Below, piece after piece: positions 5,629 to 5,713 of a DNA stretch of 5,713 nt. The notes under the pieces are model-generated. The model had not been told where the DNA came from and made no database searches. It saw only the letters and a list, made by a program, of their open reading frames with translations. The position numbers were made by a program, and so were the translations under genes. The first letter of the stretch is position 1. Every line of letters begins with the position of its first letter. The stretch covers positions 1-5,713 of the forward strand of contig CAZWJS010000051.1 of NCBI GenBank assembly GCA_964634895.1. Direction: 5' to 3'. The stretch is from CG-Epi1 sp964634895. Lineage in GTDB: Archaea; Thermoplasmatota; Poseidoniia; MGIII; CG-Epi1.

Positions 5629-5633
5629 TTTAG

Positions 5634-5709
5634 TGGTGGCCCCGCCCGGATTTGAACCGGGGTCTATGGCTCCCAAAGCCACAAGGATGCCAAACTACCC
5701 CACAGGGCC
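5634..5709 (-). tRNA. tRNA-Pro (anticodon TGG), CCA encoded
   Basis: The 76-nt gene folds as a full cloverleaf. The acceptor stem GGCCCTG/CGGGGCC has one G:U pair, the D-arm is GGGT...ATCC, and the anticodon stem is GTGGC/GCCAT with loop TTTGGGA (anticodon TGG at 5673-5675). The T-arm is CCCGG-TTCAAAT-CCGGG, the discriminator is A73, and the 3' CCA is encoded at 5634-5636. No intron is present. The first pair is G1:C72, as in archaeal and eukaryotic tRNA-Pro; bacterial tRNA-Pro has C1:G72. A73 fits archaea rather than eukaryotes (C73). Its promoter lies beyond the right edge. Transcription runs toward the glutamine synthetase gene, 5 bp away. Confidence 0.95.
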
Positions 5710-5713
5710 ACAA

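Noticed and set aside
1..5713. Mobile elements, CRISPR arrays, integrase attachment sites
   Set aside because: I saw no transposase or integrase motif, no regularly spaced repeats, and no duplicated tRNA 3' end within the window.

Overview
The window reads as a compact, AT-rich stretch of archaeal chromosome, most plausibly from a planktonic marine euryarchaeon (Marine Group II/Poseidoniia-like; this assignment is inference). Four things support an archaeal reading. TATA-like boxes lie about 25 bp upstream of several start codons with no Shine-Dalgarno sequence, which suggests leaderless transcripts. The AsnC/Lrp regulator is of archaeal type. The tRNA-Pro has the archaeal/eukaryotic G1:C72 pair, where bacteria have C1:G72. 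The surface proteins have a Sec signal and/or C-terminal anchor layout typical of such archaea.

Layout, left to right. (1) Positions 3-1121 (+) hold the 3' part of a large, probably extracellular LVIVD-repeat-like beta-propeller protein with an internal calcium-loop motif; its 5' end is outside the window. (2) Positions 1122-1607 (-) hold a complete cyclophilin-type peptidyl-prolyl isomerase, converging on the first gene with no base between the two stop codons. (3) Positions 1608-1678 are a short divergent promoter region. (4) Positions 1679-2281 (+) hold a TPMT/halide-thiol methyltransferase-family enzyme, followed through a GTGA stop/start overlap by a small thioredoxin-fold protein with a CPYC active site (2278-2613). 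(5) Positions 2593-4008 (-) hold a secreted, C-terminally anchored purple-acid-phosphatase-like metallophosphoesterase whose 3' end overlaps the thioredoxin-like gene by 21 bp. (6) Positions 4045-4491 (-) hold an Lrp/AsnC regulator. (7) Positions 4492-4620 are a divergent control region with two TATA boxes and a perfect palindrome. (8) Positions 4621-5628 (+) hold a eukaryotic-type (GSII) glutamine synthetase. (9) Positions 5634-5709 (-) hold a tRNA-Pro(UGG) with encoded CCA, ending 5 bp from the glutamine synthetase stop codon.

Functionally, the right half looks like a nutrient-acquisition neighbourhood: a probable nitrogen or amino-acid-sensing Lrp regulator between a nitrogen-assimilation enzyme and a cell-surface phosphatase. 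The left half couples a small-molecule methyltransferase to a redox protein. No mobile element, CRISPR array or long non-coding stretch is present, and every intergenic gap is under 130 bp. I see no clearly unprecedented system. The most interesting points are GSII in an archaeal setting with a divergent Lrp gene and palindromic operator candidate, and the coupled methyltransferase-thioredoxin pair.
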